Assembly (NCBI RefSeq): GCF_003234855.1
Contig: NZ_QKTO01000004.1
Span: 1-64,000, forward strand
Reading direction: 5' to 3'
From: Curtobacterium sp. MCBD17_032
GTDB taxonomy: Bacteria > Actinomycetota > Actinomycetes > Actinomycetales > Microbacteriaceae
DNA length: 64,000 nt
Both the position numbers and the translations under genes were made by a program. Of the stretch, positions 20,962 to 29,941 are shown piece after piece. The notes under the pieces were generated by a model. The model was not told the DNA's origin. It saw nothing but the letters and a program-made list of their open reading frames with translations, and searched no databases. Positions within the stretch are counted from its first letter, which is position 1; every line of letters begins with the position of its first letter.

Positions 20962-22173
20962 GTGACGAGCGCACTCCGTCTGTTCACGTCGGAATCGGTG
21001 ACCGAAGGCCACCCCGACAAGATCTGCGACCAGATCTCGGACGCGATCCTGGACGCCCTGCTCACCGTTGACCCGCACGCCCGGGTCGCCGTCGAGACGA
21101 TGGTGACGACCGGACTCGTGCACGTCGCTGGCGAGGTCACCACCTCAGGCTACGTCGAGATCCCGCAGCTGGTCCGTGACGTCATCACCGGCATCGGGTA
21201 CAACTCGTCCGACGTGAGCTTCGACGGCCGCACCTGTGGCGTCGAGATCTCCATCGGCGCGCAGTCCCCGGACATCGCGCAGGGCGTCGACGAGTCGCTC
21301 GACACCCGCTCGGGTGCTGGCGTCGACCCGCTCGACCGGCAGGGCGCGGGCGACCAGGGCATCATGTTCGGCTTCGCGACGAACGAGACGCCCGAGTACA
21401 TGCCCGTCGCCATCTGGCTCGCACACCGCCTGGCGGAGAAGCTCGCAGCGGTCCGCAAGTCCGGTGAGCTCACCTACCTGCGCCCGGACGGCAAGACCCA
21501 GGTCACGGTCGGGTACGACGGCGTCACGCCGAAGACCGTCGAGACCGTCGTGCTGTCGACGCAGCACGCGCCGAGCGTCACGCTCGAGCAGCTGACGGCC
21601 GACATCACCGAGCACGTCATCCGTCCGGTCCTCGACCTGGTGGACCTCGACTCGTCCCGTGTGGACGTCATCGTGAACCCGACCGGTCGGTTCGAGATCG
21701 GCGGGCCCCAGGGCGACGCCGGCCTGACCGGGCGCAAGGTGATCGTCGACACCTACGGTGGGGCCTCGCGGCACGGCGGTGGCGCGTTCAGCGGCAAGGA
21801 CCCGTCGAAGGTGGACCGCTCGGCGGCGTACGCCCTGCGCTGGGTCGCCAAGAACGCCGTCGCGGCGGGACTCGCCGACCGGCTCGAGGTGCAGGTCGCC
21901 TACGCGATCGGTCGCGCCAAGCCGGTCGGTCTGTACGTCGAGTCCTTCGGCACCGGCCACGTCGACGACGCCACGATCGAAGCCGCGATCACCGAGGTGT
22001 TCGACCTCCGACCGGCCGCGATCATCCGCGACCTCGACCTGCTCACGCCGAAGTACGCGCAGACGGCGACCTACGGGCACTTCGGTCGCGACCTGCCCGG
22101 CTTCACCTGGGAGCAGCTCGACCGCGTCGAGGAGCTCCGCACGGCGGCAGGACTCGTCCCCGCCACCGCCTGA
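20962..22173 (+). CDS. metK: S-adenosylmethionine synthase
   Basis: Makes S-adenosylmethionine from methionine and ATP, releasing phosphate and diphosphate. The 403 residues are standard. Signatures: N-terminal [32 protein letters not shown] near residue 130, and [16 protein letters not shown] near residue 272. GTG at 20962 gives the normal N-terminus (VTSALRLF); open frame upstream lies in other genes. Packed between rpoZ and priA in one transcript. Confidence 0.97.
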   Translation: MTSALRLFTSESVTEGHPDKICDQISDAILDALLTVDPHARVAVETMVTTGLVHVAGEVTTSGYVEIPQLVRDVITGIGYNSSDVSFDGRTCGVEISIGAQSPDIAQGVDESLDTRSGAGVDPLDRQGAGDQGIMFGFATNETPEYMPVAIWLAHRLAEKLAAVRKSGELTYLRPDGKTQVTVGYDGVTPKTVETVVLSTQHAPSVTLEQLTADITEHVIRPVLDLVDLDSSRVDVIVNPTGRFEIGGPQGDAGLTGRKVIVDTYGGASRHGGGAFSGKDPSKVDRSAAYALRWVAKNAVAAGLADRLEVQVAYAIGRAKPVGLYVESFGTGHVDDATIEAAITEVFDLRPAAIIRDLDLLTPKYAQTATYGHFGRDLPGFTWEQLDRVEELRTAAGLVPATA

Positions 22174-22181
22174 GGCCCTCC

Positions 22182-24320
22182 GTGGCCACCGTCGCGCGCG
22201 TCGTCCTCGACTCGCCGCTCCCGCAGCTCGACCGTCTGTTCGACTACCGGGTGCCGGCCGAGTTCGAGGACGACTGCGTGCCGGGGGTCCGCGTGAAGGT
22301 GCCGCTGCGCTCCGGTGCGCGCATGACCGACGCCTACGTGGTCGAGGTCGTGCCGGACGACGCCCTGTCGCCGGAGCACGACTTCCCGGGGGAACTCAGC
22401 GTCATCGAGGAACTCGTGAGCCCGGTGCCGGTGCTCGCGCCCGAGGTCTGGCGACTCGCGCGGGCCGTGGCCGACCGTGCCGCCGGGGTCGCGAGCGACG
22501 TGCTGCGGCTCGCGGTGCCGACCCGGCAGGTCCGGCCAGAGAAGGCCTGGCTCGAGCGGGACCCGGAACACGTACCGCCGGCGGTCGAGGCGGTCCCGGT
22601 CACCGGGTACGCGGACGGCGCGCTCGAGGCCGTCATCGACGCCGGTGGCCGTGCGGCGGTCAGTGCCGTCCCGCACCCGGTGCTGCTCGCGGCACCGGCA
22701 CCGGCACCGACGCCCGCGACGGCGCCAAACGTCGGCGCTGACGTTGACGTTGACGCTGACGCCGGCGCTGACGCCGACCCGACAGCGGACGGCCCTGCTC
22801 CCGCCGACGGCGGTCCGCAGCCGGTCGCCGCGGACGCGCCTGACGGCGTCTGGGTGCCGGGCTGGGCCGCGACCCTGGCCCAGGCCGCGGCGCACACCCT
22901 GGCGGGCGAGCGCTCCGCCGTGCTCGCCGTCCCCGACTTCCGGGACGTCGCCGACCTCGAGCGTGCGCTGCACGTCCTCGTGCCACCGGAGCGGGTCGTC
23001 CGCTTCGACGCCAAGCAGACGAACGGGCAGCGGGCCCGCGCGCTCCTGACCGCCCGGACCCACCCCGTGGTGGCGATCGGCAGCCGGGCCGCCGTGTACG
23101 CCCCGGCCGCCGAGCTCGGGCTCATCGCGCTGTGGGACGACGGCGACCCGTCCTTCGCCGAGCAGCGTGCACCGTACGTGCACACCCGGGACGTCGCCCT
23201 CGTGCGGACCGCGCAGTCGGGCGCGGCGCTGCTCATGCTCTCGCACGCCCGGAGCACCGACGTGCAGCGGCTCGTCGAGCTCGGCTGGTTGCAGGAGCTC
23301 ACTCCCCACCGGGTCCGGGTGCCGAAGGTCGTGCCGACGGCGCACCAGACGAACGCCGACGGGTACGCCGCGCAGGCCCGGATCCCGAGCAGCGCGTGGC
23401 GGGCGGCGCGCGAGGCGAGTCGTGAGGGTCCGGTCCTCGTCCAGGTGTCGAACCCCGGGTTCGGGACGGGTCTGGTCTGCTCCGAGTGCGGGGAGCGCGC
23501 GCACTGCCGGGTCTGCGGCGGCCCGCTCGGCAGTCCGCATGCTGGGTCGACCCCGCAGTGCCGGTTCTGCGGCTCCCTCGCCGCCGGCTACCGCTGCCCG
23601 ACGTGCGGCAACGGCACGCTCAAGCCGGTCGGCCAGGGGGCACAGCGCACCGCCGACGAACTCGGCCGGGCCTTCCCGAACACCCGCATCGTCGTCGCCG
23701 ACGGGTCCCGCCCGATCGACGAGGTCCCGGCGCGTCCCGCCGTCGTCGTCGCGACCCGCGGAGCCGAGCCGGACGTCGCCGGCGGGTACGCGTGCGTCCT
23801 GCTCCTCGACGGCGAGCGGATGCTGGCGCGGGAGGGGCTCCGGGTGCAGGAGGACGTCCTGCGCGTGTGGGCGAACGCCGCGGCCAAGGGCGCGCCCGGT
23901 GCTCCGGTCTACCTGGTCGGCATCGGCGGGAAGCTCGCGAACGCGATGGCACTCTGGCGGCTCGACCTGCCTGCGCACGACGAGTTGACCGACCGCCGCG
24001 AGCTGTTCTTCCCGCCGGCCGTCCGGGTCGCGACCCTCACCGGCACCGACGAGGCCGTCACCGGCGCGGTCGAGGCACTCGGCGACGCTCCGGTGGGGCC
24101 CGTCCTCGGGCCCGTCCCGGTGGAGGACCCGACGCCGGGGACGGTCCGCGCGATCGTGCGGTTCCCGTACGGGCACGGCGCCGAGGTCGCGGCGACGCTC
24201 AAGGCGGAGGTCATCCGGCGCTCCTCGACGCGACGGGTCGTCGCCGGTGGCACGAAGCGGCGGGCGGCTCCGGCGCTCCGGGTCCGGATGGACGACGCCG
24301 AGCCCTTCTCCGAGGTCTGA
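22182..24320 (+). CDS. priA: PriA primosomal protein N', helicase-inactive actinobacterial form
   Basis: Related to the replication-restart protein PriA. The 712 residues keep the N-terminal DNA-binding fold (RVVLDSPLPQLDRLFDYRVP) and the eight-Cys zinc region (CSECGERAHCRVCGG and CRFCGSLAAGYRCPTCGNG, about residues 433-480). The Walker A GSGKT and DEEH box of true PriA helicases are absent; the matching place reads LWDDGDPSFAEQ. This loss is known for actinobacterial PriA, so it probably acts as a scaffold rather than a helicase. A repetitive Asp/Ala linker (about residues 185-205) is encoded by near-repeats of a hexamer. GTG start eight bases after metK. Confidence 0.92.
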   Translation: MATVARVVLDSPLPQLDRLFDYRVPAEFEDDCVPGVRVKVPLRSGARMTDAYVVEVVPDDALSPEHDFPGELSVIEELVSPVPVLAPEVWRLARAVADRAAGVASDVLRLAVPTRQVRPEKAWLERDPEHVPPAVEAVPVTGYADGALEAVIDAGGRAAVSAVPHPVLLAAPAPAPTPATAPNVGADVDVDADAGADADPTADGPAPADGGPQPVAADAPDGVWVPGWAATLAQAAAHTLAGERSAVLAVPDFRDVADLERALHVLVPPERVVRFDAKQTNGQRARALLTARTHPVVAIGSRAAVYAPAAELGLIALWDDGDPSFAEQRAPYVHTRDVALVRTAQSGAALLMLSHARSTDVQRLVELGWLQELTPHRVRVPKVVPTAHQTNADGYAAQARIPSSAWRAAREASREGPVLVQVSNPGFGTGLVCSECGERAHCRVCGGPLGSPHAGSTPQCRFCGSLAAGYRCPTCGNGTLKPVGQGAQRTADELGRAFPNTRIVVADGSRPIDEVPARPAVVVATRGAEPDVAGGYACVLLLDGERMLAREGLRVQEDVLRVWANAAAKGAPGAPVYLVGIGGKLANAMALWRLDLPAHDELTDRRELFFPPAVRVATLTGTDEAVTGAVEALGDAPVGPVLGPVPVEDPTPGTVRAIVRFPYGHGAEVAATLKAEVIRRSSTRRVVAGGTKRRAAPALRVRMDDAEPFSEV
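22737..22778 (+). repeat. Hexamer repeat inside priA
   Basis: Seven consecutive six-base units of the form G-[CT]-[TC]-G-[AG]-C (GCTGAC, GTTGAC, GTTGAC, GCTGAC, GCCGGC, GCTGAC, GCCGAC) encode an Asp/Ala/Val run. It stays in frame and probably varies in length between strains. Confidence 0.7.
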
Positions 24321-24393
24321 ACCGGGCTGCATGGGCCTCGCGCTCCACGGGCCCACGCACCGTACGCGCCCCCGCGCTGTGCGGCCCGGACGC

Positions 24394-24431
24394 ACGGGAG
24401 GCCCGTGGCGATCTCGCCACGAGCCTCCCGT
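24394..24431. terminator. Bidirectional terminator hairpin between priA and the DUF4383 gene
   Basis: ACGGGAGGC at 24394-24402 pairs with GCCTCCCGT at 24423-24431, and inside it GTGGCG pairs with CGCCAC around ATCT. It sits between two convergent genes. There is no T-run, as is common in GC-rich actinobacteria. Confidence 0.75.
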
Positions 24432-24447
24432 CCGTCACCGCCGCGGG

Positions 24448-24924
24448 TCAGCGAGCAGTGCGCTCCGCACCGACCGGTGCGCGACGGCCGCGGGACAGCA
24501 CGACGCCGAGCGCGACCATGCCGATCGCGAGGACGAGGTGCAGCCAGTTGTCGGCCGAGTTGAGCGGCACGAAGTTCGCCGCGCTGTCGCTGTTCGCGGT
24601 GAAGAGGCCGTAGATCCAGAGGACGAAGTACACGACGCCGCCGATCACCAGGTAGAACCGGGACCCGCTGGCACGACGTGCTGCGAGGACCCCGACGACA
24701 CCGAACAGCAGGTGGACGATGTTGTGCAGCACCGACACCTGGAAGATGCCGAGCAGCATGCCCATCGAGTCGTTGCCGGCACCGCCCAGGTCACCGGTCG
24801 TGAGGCCGGGGACGAAGCCGGCGAGGCCGACGAGCAGGAAGACGATCCCGACGACGAGGGCGCCCTTCTGGACGGGCGTCTCGGCGAAGCTGGTGGGAGC
24901 GGGGGTGGACAGTCGGTCTGACAT
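24448..24924 (-). CDS. DUF4383 family four-helix membrane protein
   Basis: A 158-residue integral membrane protein with four hydrophobic segments (about residues 20-42, 62-82, 92-112 and 122-142) and the DUF4383 pattern: PVQKGALVVGIVFLLVGLAGFVPG, then NIVHLLFGVVGVLAAR and NWLHLVLAIGMV. The two His-containing helix motifs (HNIVHLLFG, DNWLHLVL) are typical. Function is not known. The start is the ATG complementary to 24922-24924, preceded by GAAAGGA; longer readings are less likely. It has its own promoter region on the minus strand (TACGGT at 24955-24960 on the complement). With the next gene it breaks the priA-fmt run of + strand genes. Confidence 0.88.
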   Translation of the reverse strand: MSDRLSTPAPTSFAETPVQKGALVVGIVFLLVGLAGFVPGLTTGDLGGAGNDSMGMLLGIFQVSVLHNIVHLLFGVVGVLAARRASGSRFYLVIGGVVYFVLWIYGLFTANSDSAANFVPLNSADNWLHLVLAIGMVALGVVLSRGRRAPVGAERTAR

Positions 24925-25042
24925 GGTCGTTCCTTTCAGCGGATTGCCTGTGACCGTACCCGTGCGACGACGGGGACGTCCGGAGGTGCCGCGGACCCTC
25001 GTCACGGGGACGGAGCCGCCGACGGACCTCCGGCTGCCGGGC

Positions 25043-25369
25043 TCAGCGCGGCTGGGCGGGGTTGGTCGGGTCGCCGTGCGACGGCGGGTTGACCACCGGG
25101 CCGGAGGTCGCGGGCGTGACGCCGGGCGAGGTGGTGCCCTGCTGGACCTCGGGCAGGTGCTCGGGCACCGTCCCGGTCGGCTCGGCGCCGGCGTCGAGGG
25201 CTGCGATGCGGGAGGTCAGCACCTGCACGACCGGCAGTCGGTCGCCGTGGCCCCGTTCGTGGTCGAGCAGGGTCTGCAGTTGGTCGCGGTCGAGCGGGCG
25301 GACGTGTTCGGCGAGGTTGCCGAGCGGGAGGTGGTCGAAGTCGGGCAGGGGCAGTGCGTCGCTGGTCAT
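25043..25369 (-). CDS. Small soluble protein of unknown function
   Basis: A 108-residue protein that I do not recognise with certainty. Its first half, LPLPDFDHLPLGNLAEHVRPL followed by LQTLLDHERGHGDRLPVVQVLTSRIAAL, looks like a compact helical domain that recurs in actinobacterial small proteins; the second half is Pro/Thr/Gly-rich and probably unstructured. The ATG (complement of 25367-25369) follows GAAGGA, a good site. A TACGGT -10-like hexamer lies on the complement at 25397-25402, the same hexamer seen before the DUF4383 gene, so the two may respond together. No membrane segment or signal peptide. Confidence 0.75.
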   Translation of the reverse strand: MTSDALPLPDFDHLPLGNLAEHVRPLDRDQLQTLLDHERGHGDRLPVVQVLTSRIAALDAGAEPTGTVPEHLPEVQQGTTSPGVTPATSGPVVNPPSHGDPTNPAQPR

Positions 25370-25495
25370 GGTGGTCCTTCCGTCGAGGTGCCAGCGACCG
25401 TAGGCAGGACCGCCTCCGCACACACCCAGTCCCGGCGCGGACCGAGCGCGACCTCGGCCGCCCGTCCCGTCCGGGTCTCGTGGGAGACTGGTCCG

Positions 25496-26434
25496 ATGCG
25501 TCTCGTCGTCGCCGGCAGCCCCGCTGCCGCGGTCCCCACCCTCCGCGCTCTGGCGGCGTCCGACCACGAGATCGCGGCGGTGCTCACCCGGCCGCCGACG
25601 CCGCAGGGACGGAAGCGCGTGCTCACCCCCACGCCGGTCGCGCAGGTCGCGTCGGAGCTCGGGCTCCCGGTGATCGAGGCCGCCCGCGTGGACGACGAGG
25701 TGACCGCCCGGATCGCGGACCTCGACGTCGAGCTCGGCGTGATCGTCGCGTACGGGGCGCTGCTCCGCCGTCCGGCCCTCGACGCCCCGCGGCTCGGATG
25801 GGTGAACCTGCACTTCTCGGACCTCCCCGCGTACCGCGGCGCCGCCCCGGTGCAGCGCGCCGTGATGGCCGGCGAGACGACCACCGCGGCGACGGTGTTC
25901 CAGCTCGTCGAGGCCCTGGACGCCGGCCCGGTCTTCGCGACCGAGCCGTTCACGATCGACCCCGAGGCGACCGCGGGCGACGTCCTCAGCGCGATGGCGG
26001 AGCGCGGCGCGGAGCTCGTCGTCCGGGTCGTCGACGACCTCGCCGCCGGCACCGCGGTCGCTGTCGACCAGGTGGGCGAGCCGACGACGGCGCCGAAGCT
26101 GACGCTCGAGGACGGCCGCACCGACTTCGCCGCCCCCGCCGCCGTCGTGCACGCACGACTCCGCGGGGTCACCCCCGAGCCCGGCGCGTTCGCGCTGCTC
26201 GGCGAGACCCGGGTCAAGCTGCTCCGCGCGGGCCGGGTCGGACCGGGAGGCGCAGGGGAGACCGCCCCGCGTCCCGCCCCCGGTGCGCTCCGACTGGTGG
26301 ACGGTGTGCTGCTGGTCGGCACGGCGGACGAGCCGCTCGTGCTCCGCGAGGTGCAGCCGGCCGGCAAGAAGGCGATGGACGCCGCGGCCTGGGCCCGCGG
26401 GCTCGGTCCGCTCGACGGGAAGGTGCTCGCATGA
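25496..26434 (+). CDS. fmt: Methionyl-tRNA formyltransferase
   Basis: Formylates initiator Met-tRNA using 10-formyltetrahydrofolate. The 312 residues contain the N-terminal MRLVVAGSPAAAVPTLRAL, the formyltransferase signature GWVNLHFSDLPAYRGAAPVQRA (short form HFSDLPAYRGA, about residue 104) and the C-terminal domain ending KKAMDAAAWARG. ATG at 25496 has GAGACT ending six bases upstream and no clear Shine-Dalgarno site, fitting a leaderless start. It overlaps rsmB by four bases; fmt-rsmB is a classical pair. Confidence 0.96.
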   Translation: MRLVVAGSPAAAVPTLRALAASDHEIAAVLTRPPTPQGRKRVLTPTPVAQVASELGLPVIEAARVDDEVTARIADLDVELGVIVAYGALLRRPALDAPRLGWVNLHFSDLPAYRGAAPVQRAVMAGETTTAATVFQLVEALDAGPVFATEPFTIDPEATAGDVLSAMAERGAELVVRVVDDLAAGTAVAVDQVGEPTTAPKLTLEDGRTDFAAPAAVVHARLRGVTPEPGAFALLGETRVKLLRAGRVGPGGAGETAPRPAPGALRLVDGVLLVGTADEPLVLREVQPAGKKAMDAAAWARGLGPLDGKVLA

Positions 26435-28077
26435 GCGCGGGACAGGCACGGCCGCGGGGCCGACAGGGGAGCGGTGACGAGGGTCGGCGCAGCGGCGGAC
26501 CCGGTGCCGGCGGACGTCGGACCGGGGGTCGCCCCCAGGGAGCCCGCCAGGTCAGCGCCCGCCGGGTCGCGTTCGACGTGCTCCGTGCCGTGCAGGTCGA
26601 CGACGCCTACGCGAACCTCCTGTTGCCGACCCGCATCCGCCGCGCCGGGTTGAGTGCCCGCGACGCCGGCTTCGCGACGGAGCTGACCTACGGCACCATC
26701 CGGATGATCGGCCGGTACGACGCCGTCGTCGCCCTGGCCTCCGGACGTCGCGCGGACCTCATCGAGGCCGACGTGCTCGACGTGATGCGCCTCGGCGTCC
26801 ACCAGCTGCTCGCCATGCGGACGCCGACCCACGCGGCCGTGTCCGCGACGGTCGAACTCGCCCGTGAGGTCGGGGTCGCCCGGGCGACCGGCTTCGTCAA
26901 CGCCGTGATGCGGAAGGTCGCCGCGAAGACCCCGGAGGAGTGGGACGCCCTGGTGACGGCGGGCCTCGGTGGCGAGGCACTGCTCGCGACGCGGTGGTCG
27001 CACCCGGTCTGGGTCGTGTCGGCGTTCCGTGACGCCCTCGCCGCCGAGCGCTCCCGCGACGAACTCGTCGCACTCCTGGCGGCCGACAACGAGGCACCCC
27101 GGGTCCAGCTCGCGGCACTGCCCGGCGTCGCCACCGCGGAGGACGTCGAGCAGGCGACCGCGCGCGCCACGGGCGAGGACGACGCCTCCGGCGACGGGCC
27201 TCCCGTCGGTCCCGCCGACGACGACACGACCGGCGACCACGCGGTCGGCGACGACACCGCCGCCGAGGACACCGCCGGTGGCGACACCGCCGGTGGAGAC
27301 ACCGCGCCGGCGACCGCACCGGTCGCGCCCGACCTGCCCGTCTCACCGGTCGGCATCCGCGGGGTCGCCGGCGACCCGGCACGCGTCCCCGGCGTCGCGG
27401 CCGGCCGCCTCCGCGTGCAGGACGAGGGCTCGCAGCTCGCCGCGCTCGCGCTCTCCCGGTCCTCCGAGGTCCGGCCCGGCGAGCGGTGGCTCGACCTCTG
27501 CGCCGGTCCCGGCGGCAAGGCCGCGCTCCTGGCGGCCGAGGCCGCACAGGCCGGGGCGACCCTCGTCGCCAACGAGCTCGTCCCGGCCCGGGTGGGACTC
27601 GTCCGGGAGGCCCTCCGCGCCTTCCGGGACACCGTCACGGTGGTCGAGGGCGACGGCCGCCGCTACGGTCAGGACGGCTCCGGCGTCCGGTTCGACCGCA
27701 TCCTGCTCGACGCGCCGTGCACCGGGCTCGGTGCGCTCCGCCGCCGCCCGGAGGCCCGCTGGCGGAAGCAGCCCGAGGACGTCGCCGAGCTGGCCGTGCT
27801 GCAGGAGGAGCTCCTCGAGGCCGCGGTCCGGGTCCTCGCACCCGGCGGCACGCTCGCCTACGTGACGTGCTCGCCGCACCTCGCGGAGACCCGCGGGCAG
27901 GTCGACGCCCTGATGCGCCGCCACGGCGACGAGCTCGAGCAGCTCGACACGGCGTCCGTGGTCCGCTCGGTGGCAGCACGGGACCCGCGGGTCGCGGACG
28001 GTCGGACGGTGCAGCTCTGGCCGCACCGCATCGGCACCGACGCGATGTTCATCGCACTCGTCCGCCGAACGGCCTGA
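26431..28077 (+). CDS. rsmB: 16S rRNA (cytosine-967-C5)-methyltransferase RsmB/Sun-like
   Basis: SAM-dependent rRNA m5C methyltransferase. The 548 residues have a basic Gly/Arg-rich tail (1-40), a NusB-like RNA-binding domain (about 42-180) and the catalytic domain (about 305-548) with the SAM motif LDLCAGPGGKAALL (about 352), the motif IV cysteine LLDAPCTGLGALRRRP (about 424) and the motif VI catalytic cysteine VTCSPH (about 479). Between the domains is an unusual acidic linker (about 248-304) built from repeated Asp-Thr-Ala/Gly-Gly units. ATG overlaps the fmt stop. The linker probably needs no fixed sequence. Confidence 0.94.
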   Translation: MSAGQARPRGRQGSGDEGRRSGGPGAGGRRTGGRPQGARQVSARRVAFDVLRAVQVDDAYANLLLPTRIRRAGLSARDAGFATELTYGTIRMIGRYDAVVALASGRRADLIEADVLDVMRLGVHQLLAMRTPTHAAVSATVELAREVGVARATGFVNAVMRKVAAKTPEEWDALVTAGLGGEALLATRWSHPVWVVSAFRDALAAERSRDELVALLAADNEAPRVQLAALPGVATAEDVEQATARATGEDDASGDGPPVGPADDDTTGDHAVGDDTAAEDTAGGDTAGGDTAPATAPVAPDLPVSPVGIRGVAGDPARVPGVAAGRLRVQDEGSQLAALALSRSSEVRPGERWLDLCAGPGGKAALLAAEAAQAGATLVANELVPARVGLVREALRAFRDTVTVVEGDGRRYGQDGSGVRFDRILLDAPCTGLGALRRRPEARWRKQPEDVAELAVLQEELLEAAVRVLAPGGTLAYVTCSPHLAETRGQVDALMRRHGDELEQLDTASVVRSVAARDPRVADGRTVQLWPHRIGTDAMFIALVRRTA

Positions 28078-28088
28078 ACCGCGGCCGG

Positions 28089-28094
28089 TAGGCT
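28089..28094 (+). promoter_or_regulatory. -10 box for a leaderless rpe transcript
   Basis: TAGGCT ends exactly six bases before the rpe GTG. There is no Shine-Dalgarno site in the gap, so transcription probably begins at the start codon. Confidence 0.65.
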
Positions 28095-28100
28095 CGACGG

Positions 28101-28766
28101 GTGACGATCCGCATCTCGCCGAGCATCCTGTCCGCCGACTTCGCGAACCTCGAGCGCGAGCTCCAGCGCATCGGGACCGCCGACATGGTGCACGTCGACG
28201 TCATGGACAACCACTTCGTGCCGAACCTGACGCTCGGGCTGCCGATCGTGCAGCGCCTGCAGCAGGTCTCGCCGGTCCCGCTCGACGTCCACCTGATGAT
28301 CACCGACGCCGACACCGAGGCGCCGAAGTACGCTGAGACCGGCGCGGCCAGCGTGACGTTCCACTTCGAGGCGGCGACCGACCCCGTGGCCACCGCGGCC
28401 GCGATCCGGTCGAACGGGGCCCGCGCCGCCGTCGCCGTGAAGCCCGGGACGCCGATCACGTCGGTGCTGCACCACCTCGACGCCTACGACATGGTCCTGC
28501 TCATGACCGTCGAGCCCGGCTTCGGCGGGCAGTCGTTCATGCCCGAGGTGATGCCGAAGCTCGCCGACGCGCGCGCCGCGGTCGACGCGTCGGGGCTCGA
28601 CGTCTGGCTCGAGGTCGACGGCGGGATCGCGGTCGACACCGTGCCCGAGGCCGTGCGCAGCGGCGCGGACACCCTCGTCGCCGGCTCGGCGGTGTACGGC
28701 GGCGAGCCGGCTGCCCGCATCGCCGATCTCCGGGCGGCGGCGCAGCGTGCCCTCGCGGACCGGTAG
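28101..28766 (+). CDS. rpe: Ribulose-phosphate 3-epimerase
   Basis: Interconverts ribulose-5-phosphate and xylulose-5-phosphate in the pentose phosphate pathway. The 221-residue TIM barrel shows the family start ISPSILSADFANLERE, the metal/active-site HVDVMDNHFVPNLT (about residue 32), VHLMI, TVEPGFGGQSFMPE (about 137) and VDGGI (about 173). GTG start without a ribosome binding site. Its TAG stop is the first half of the -10 box for hisE. Confidence 0.97.
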   Translation: MTIRISPSILSADFANLERELQRIGTADMVHVDVMDNHFVPNLTLGLPIVQRLQQVSPVPLDVHLMITDADTEAPKYAETGAASVTFHFEAATDPVATAAAIRSNGARAAVAVKPGTPITSVLHHLDAYDMVLLMTVEPGFGGQSFMPEVMPKLADARAAVDASGLDVWLEVDGGIAVDTVPEAVRSGADTLVAGSAVYGGEPAARIADLRAAAQRALADR

Positions 28767-28769
28767 CCT
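28764..28769 (+). promoter_or_regulatory. -10 box for a leaderless hisE transcript, overlapping the rpe stop
   Basis: TAGCCT ends six bases before the hisE GTG; its first three bases are the rpe stop codon. No ribosome binding site is present between. Confidence 0.65.
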
Positions 28770-28775
28770 GGCAGC

Positions 28776-29039
28776 GTGAAGACGTTCGACGACCTGTTCG
28801 CGGAGCTGACCGAGAAGGCCGCATCGCGCCCGGAGGGCTCCGGCACCGTCGCCGAACTGGATGCCGGCGTGCACCAGATCGGCAAGAAGATCGTGGAAGA
28901 GGCCGCCGAGGTCTGGATGGCGGCCGAGTACGAGGGCGACGAGCGCACCTCGGAGGAGATCTCGCAGCTCGTGTACCACCTGCAGGTGCTCATGGTCGCG
29001 AAGGGCCTCACCCCGGCGGACGTCTGGCGACATCTGTAG
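28776..29039 (+). CDS. hisE: Phosphoribosyl-ATP diphosphatase
   Basis: Second step of histidine synthesis, hydrolysing PR-ATP to PR-AMP. The 87 residues are typical, with the metal-binding [20 protein letters not shown] (about residues 33-52) of the all-alpha MazG-like fold. Start GTG at 28776 is leaderless by position. hisG follows after 62 bases, matching the actinobacterial hisE-hisG pairing; hisI, its usual fusion partner in enterobacteria, is a separate gene downstream. Confidence 0.95.
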   Translation: MKTFDDLFAELTEKAASRPEGSGTVAELDAGVHQIGKKIVEEAAEVWMAAEYEGDERTSEEISQLVYHLQVLMVAKGLTPADVWRHL

Positions 29040-29101
29040 GGAGCGCTGGTCCAGCGCACCGCAGACCCGTCACCGACCCTCCACCAGGAAGCAGACCCCT
29101 G

Positions 29102-29941
29102 ATGCTCCGCATCGCCGTGCCCAACAAGGGCTCCCTGTCCGAGACCGCCTCCGAGATGCTCCGGGAGGCCGGGTACGCCGGTCGCCGTGACCCGAAGGCG
29201 CTCCACCTGCTCGACGAGCGCAACGGCGTCGAGTTCTTCTTCCTCCGCCCGCGCGACATCGCGACCTACGTCGGCTCGGGCGCGCTCGACGTCGGCGTCA
29301 CCGGCCGTGACCTGCTGCTCGACTCCGGCTCGGCCGCGCACGAGGTCGACGCACTCGGGTTCGCCGACTCGACCTTCCGGTTCGCCGGGCCCCCCGGTCG
29401 CTACGCCATGCTGCAGGACCTCGATGGTGTCCGGGTCGCGACGAGCTACCCCGGACTCGTCGGCGAGTTCCTCGCGCGGCACGGCGTGACCGCGACGCTC
29501 GTGAAGCTCGACGGCGCCGTGGAGAGCGCGGTCCGCCTCGGTGTCGCCGACGCGGTCGCGGACGTCGTGTCCACCGGCAGCACCCTCCGCGCGGCGGGGC
29601 TGGAGATCTTCGGCCCGGTCATCCTCGAGTCCACCGCGGTGCTCATCACCACGGACGAGACCATCGCCGGGATCGACGTCCTCCGCCGGCGCCTGCAGGG
29701 CGTGCTGGTCGCCCGCGGGTACGTCATGCTCGACTACGACATCCCGTCCGCCCTGCTCGAACGGGCGACGGCGATCGCCTCGGGCATCGAGTCACCGACC
29801 GTCTCACCGCTGCACGACCGCGACTGGTCCGCGGTCCGGGTGATGATCCCGCGCGAGGACGCGAACCTCATCATGGACGCGCTCTACGACCTCGGCGCGC
29901 GGGCCATCCTCGTCAGCCCGATCCACGCCGCACGCCTGTGA
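29102..29941 (+). CDS. hisG: ATP phosphoribosyltransferase
   Basis: Commits ATP and PRPP to histidine synthesis and is normally feedback-inhibited by histidine. The 279 residues are the long form with its own C-terminal regulatory domain (about 205-279), so no HisZ partner is needed. Signatures: [12 protein letters not shown] at the start and [19 protein letters not shown] (about residue 149). ATG at 29102 follows CAGGAAG. The stop overlaps the hisF GTG by four bases. Confidence 0.96.
   Translation: MLRIAVPNKGSLSETASEMLREAGYAGRRDPKALHLLDERNGVEFFFLRPRDIATYVGSGALDVGVTGRDLLLDSGSAAHEVDALGFADSTFRFAGPPGRYAMLQDLDGVRVATSYPGLVGEFLARHGVTATLVKLDGAVESAVRLGVADAVADVVSTGSTLRAAGLEIFGPVILESTAVLITTDETIAGIDVLRRRLQGVLVARGYVMLDYDIPSALLERATAIASGIESPTVSPLHDRDWSAVRVMIPREDANLIMDALYDLGARAILVSPIHAARL

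Noticed and set aside
22182..24320. priA as a pseudogene because of lost ATPase motifs
   Set aside because: The frame is intact, the zinc cysteines are kept, and loss of helicase motifs is known for actinobacterial PriA.
29043..29057. AGCGCTGGTCCAGCG-type inverted repeat between hisE and hisG as terminator
   Set aside because: The stem is only about five pairs with a five-base loop; hisE and hisG are better read as one transcript. It could be an operator but nothing supports that.
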